Source: an uncultured Selenomonadaceae bacterium
GTDB taxonomy: Bacteria; Bacillota; Negativicutes; Selenomonadales; Selenomonadaceae
DNA: 5,919 nt
Reading direction: 5' to 3'
Assembly (NCBI GenBank): GCA_958415865.1
Contig: CATYZV010000126.1
Coordinates: 1-5,919, forward strand
Positions within the stretch are counted from its first letter, which is position 1, and every line of letters starts with the position of its first letter. The notes under the pieces are model-generated. The model was given only the letters and a program-made list of their open reading frames with translations, was not told the origin of the DNA and searched no databases. Below, piece by piece: positions 5,815 through 5,919 of this stretch. Made by a program: the position numbers and the translations under genes.

Positions 5815-5919
5815 ACAGGCAGGTGAAATCATCAGCAAAGCTCAGCGCATCGTACTTTCCTCGCACGTCAATCCCGACGGCGACAACGTAGGCTCTACGC
5901 TGGGCCTCTACCACGCCTT
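5798..5919 (+). CDS. nrnA: DHH-family phosphoesterase, NrnA-like (5' part, cut by window end)
   Basis: Only 40 codons are visible, starting at ATG 5798 with GAGG at 5785-5788 as ribosome binding site; the frame overlaps rbfA by 17 bases. The peptide begins MEVTLKQAGEIISKAQRIVL and continues into SSHVNPDGDNVGSTLGLY (from residue 21), the first metal-binding motif of DHH phosphoesterases (H23, D27, D29). NrnA proteins degrade short oligoribonucleotides and pAp in Bacillota and are commonly encoded right after rbfA, before truB. Some DHH relatives act on cyclic dinucleotides, so the exact substrate cannot be fixed from this fragment. The gene runs off the window and is not evidently broken. Confidence 0.88.
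   Translation, partial: MEVTLKQAGEIISKAQRIVLSSHVNPDGDNVGSTLGLYHA

Overview
This window carries the conserved transcription-translation operon of a Firmicutes-type (Bacillota) bacterium, all on the + strand. The order is rimP - nusA - rnpM(ylxR) - ylxQ - infB - rbfA - nrnA(partial), preceded by a separately promoted gene for a YacP/Rae1-type NYN-domain ribonuclease. The rnpM and ylxQ genes, a NusA without the C-terminal acidic repeats seen in E. coli, strong GGAGG-type ribosome binding sites and the Rae1 homologue all point to Bacillota. My best guess is an anaerobic Negativicutes or Clostridia lineage of medium G+C content; this is inference from gene content and protein style, and no species is recognised.

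Layout. Positions 1-101 are A+T-rich and hold an extended -10 promoter (52-60) and a short leader. The rae1-like gene fills 102-659, with an ambiguous start (102 or 147). Positions 660-781 are the control region of the main operon: a good sigma-A-type promoter with extended -10 (665-693), then a perfect 12-bp hairpin with an interrupted T-tract (720-757), then a near-ideal ribosome binding site (770-778) for rimP at 782. The genes rimP, nusA, rnpM and ylxQ follow tightly, with rnpM and ylxQ overlapping by 14 bases. A 110-base gap (2965-3074) precedes infB and holds a weak hairpin plus T7 tract and an odd translation-start region. rbfA and the first 40 codons of an nrnA-like gene close the window.

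Function. The products act together in ribosome and RNA biology. RimP and RbfA mature the 30S subunit. NusA controls pausing and termination, and probably its own operon through the leader hairpin. RnpM is an RNase P modulator and YlxQ an L7Ae-like K-turn binder. IF2 places initiator tRNA. NrnA recycles short RNA and pAp. Rae1 cleaves mRNA on the ribosome.

Most notable points: (1) IF2 lacks the usual first N-terminal IF2_N domain and instead begins with about 180 residues of Asn/Ser/Arg/Gly-rich, strongly basic low-complexity sequence. (2) The infB start is a GTG without a well-placed ribosome binding site; a good one lies 27 bases upstream and serves a 3-codon frame, followed by a near-perfect palindrome abutting the GTG. 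(3) The rimP-nusA leader hairpin fits a NusA-dependent attenuator. No mobile element, CRISPR array, tRNA or rRNA gene was seen, and no gene-free stretch exceeds 300 bases.
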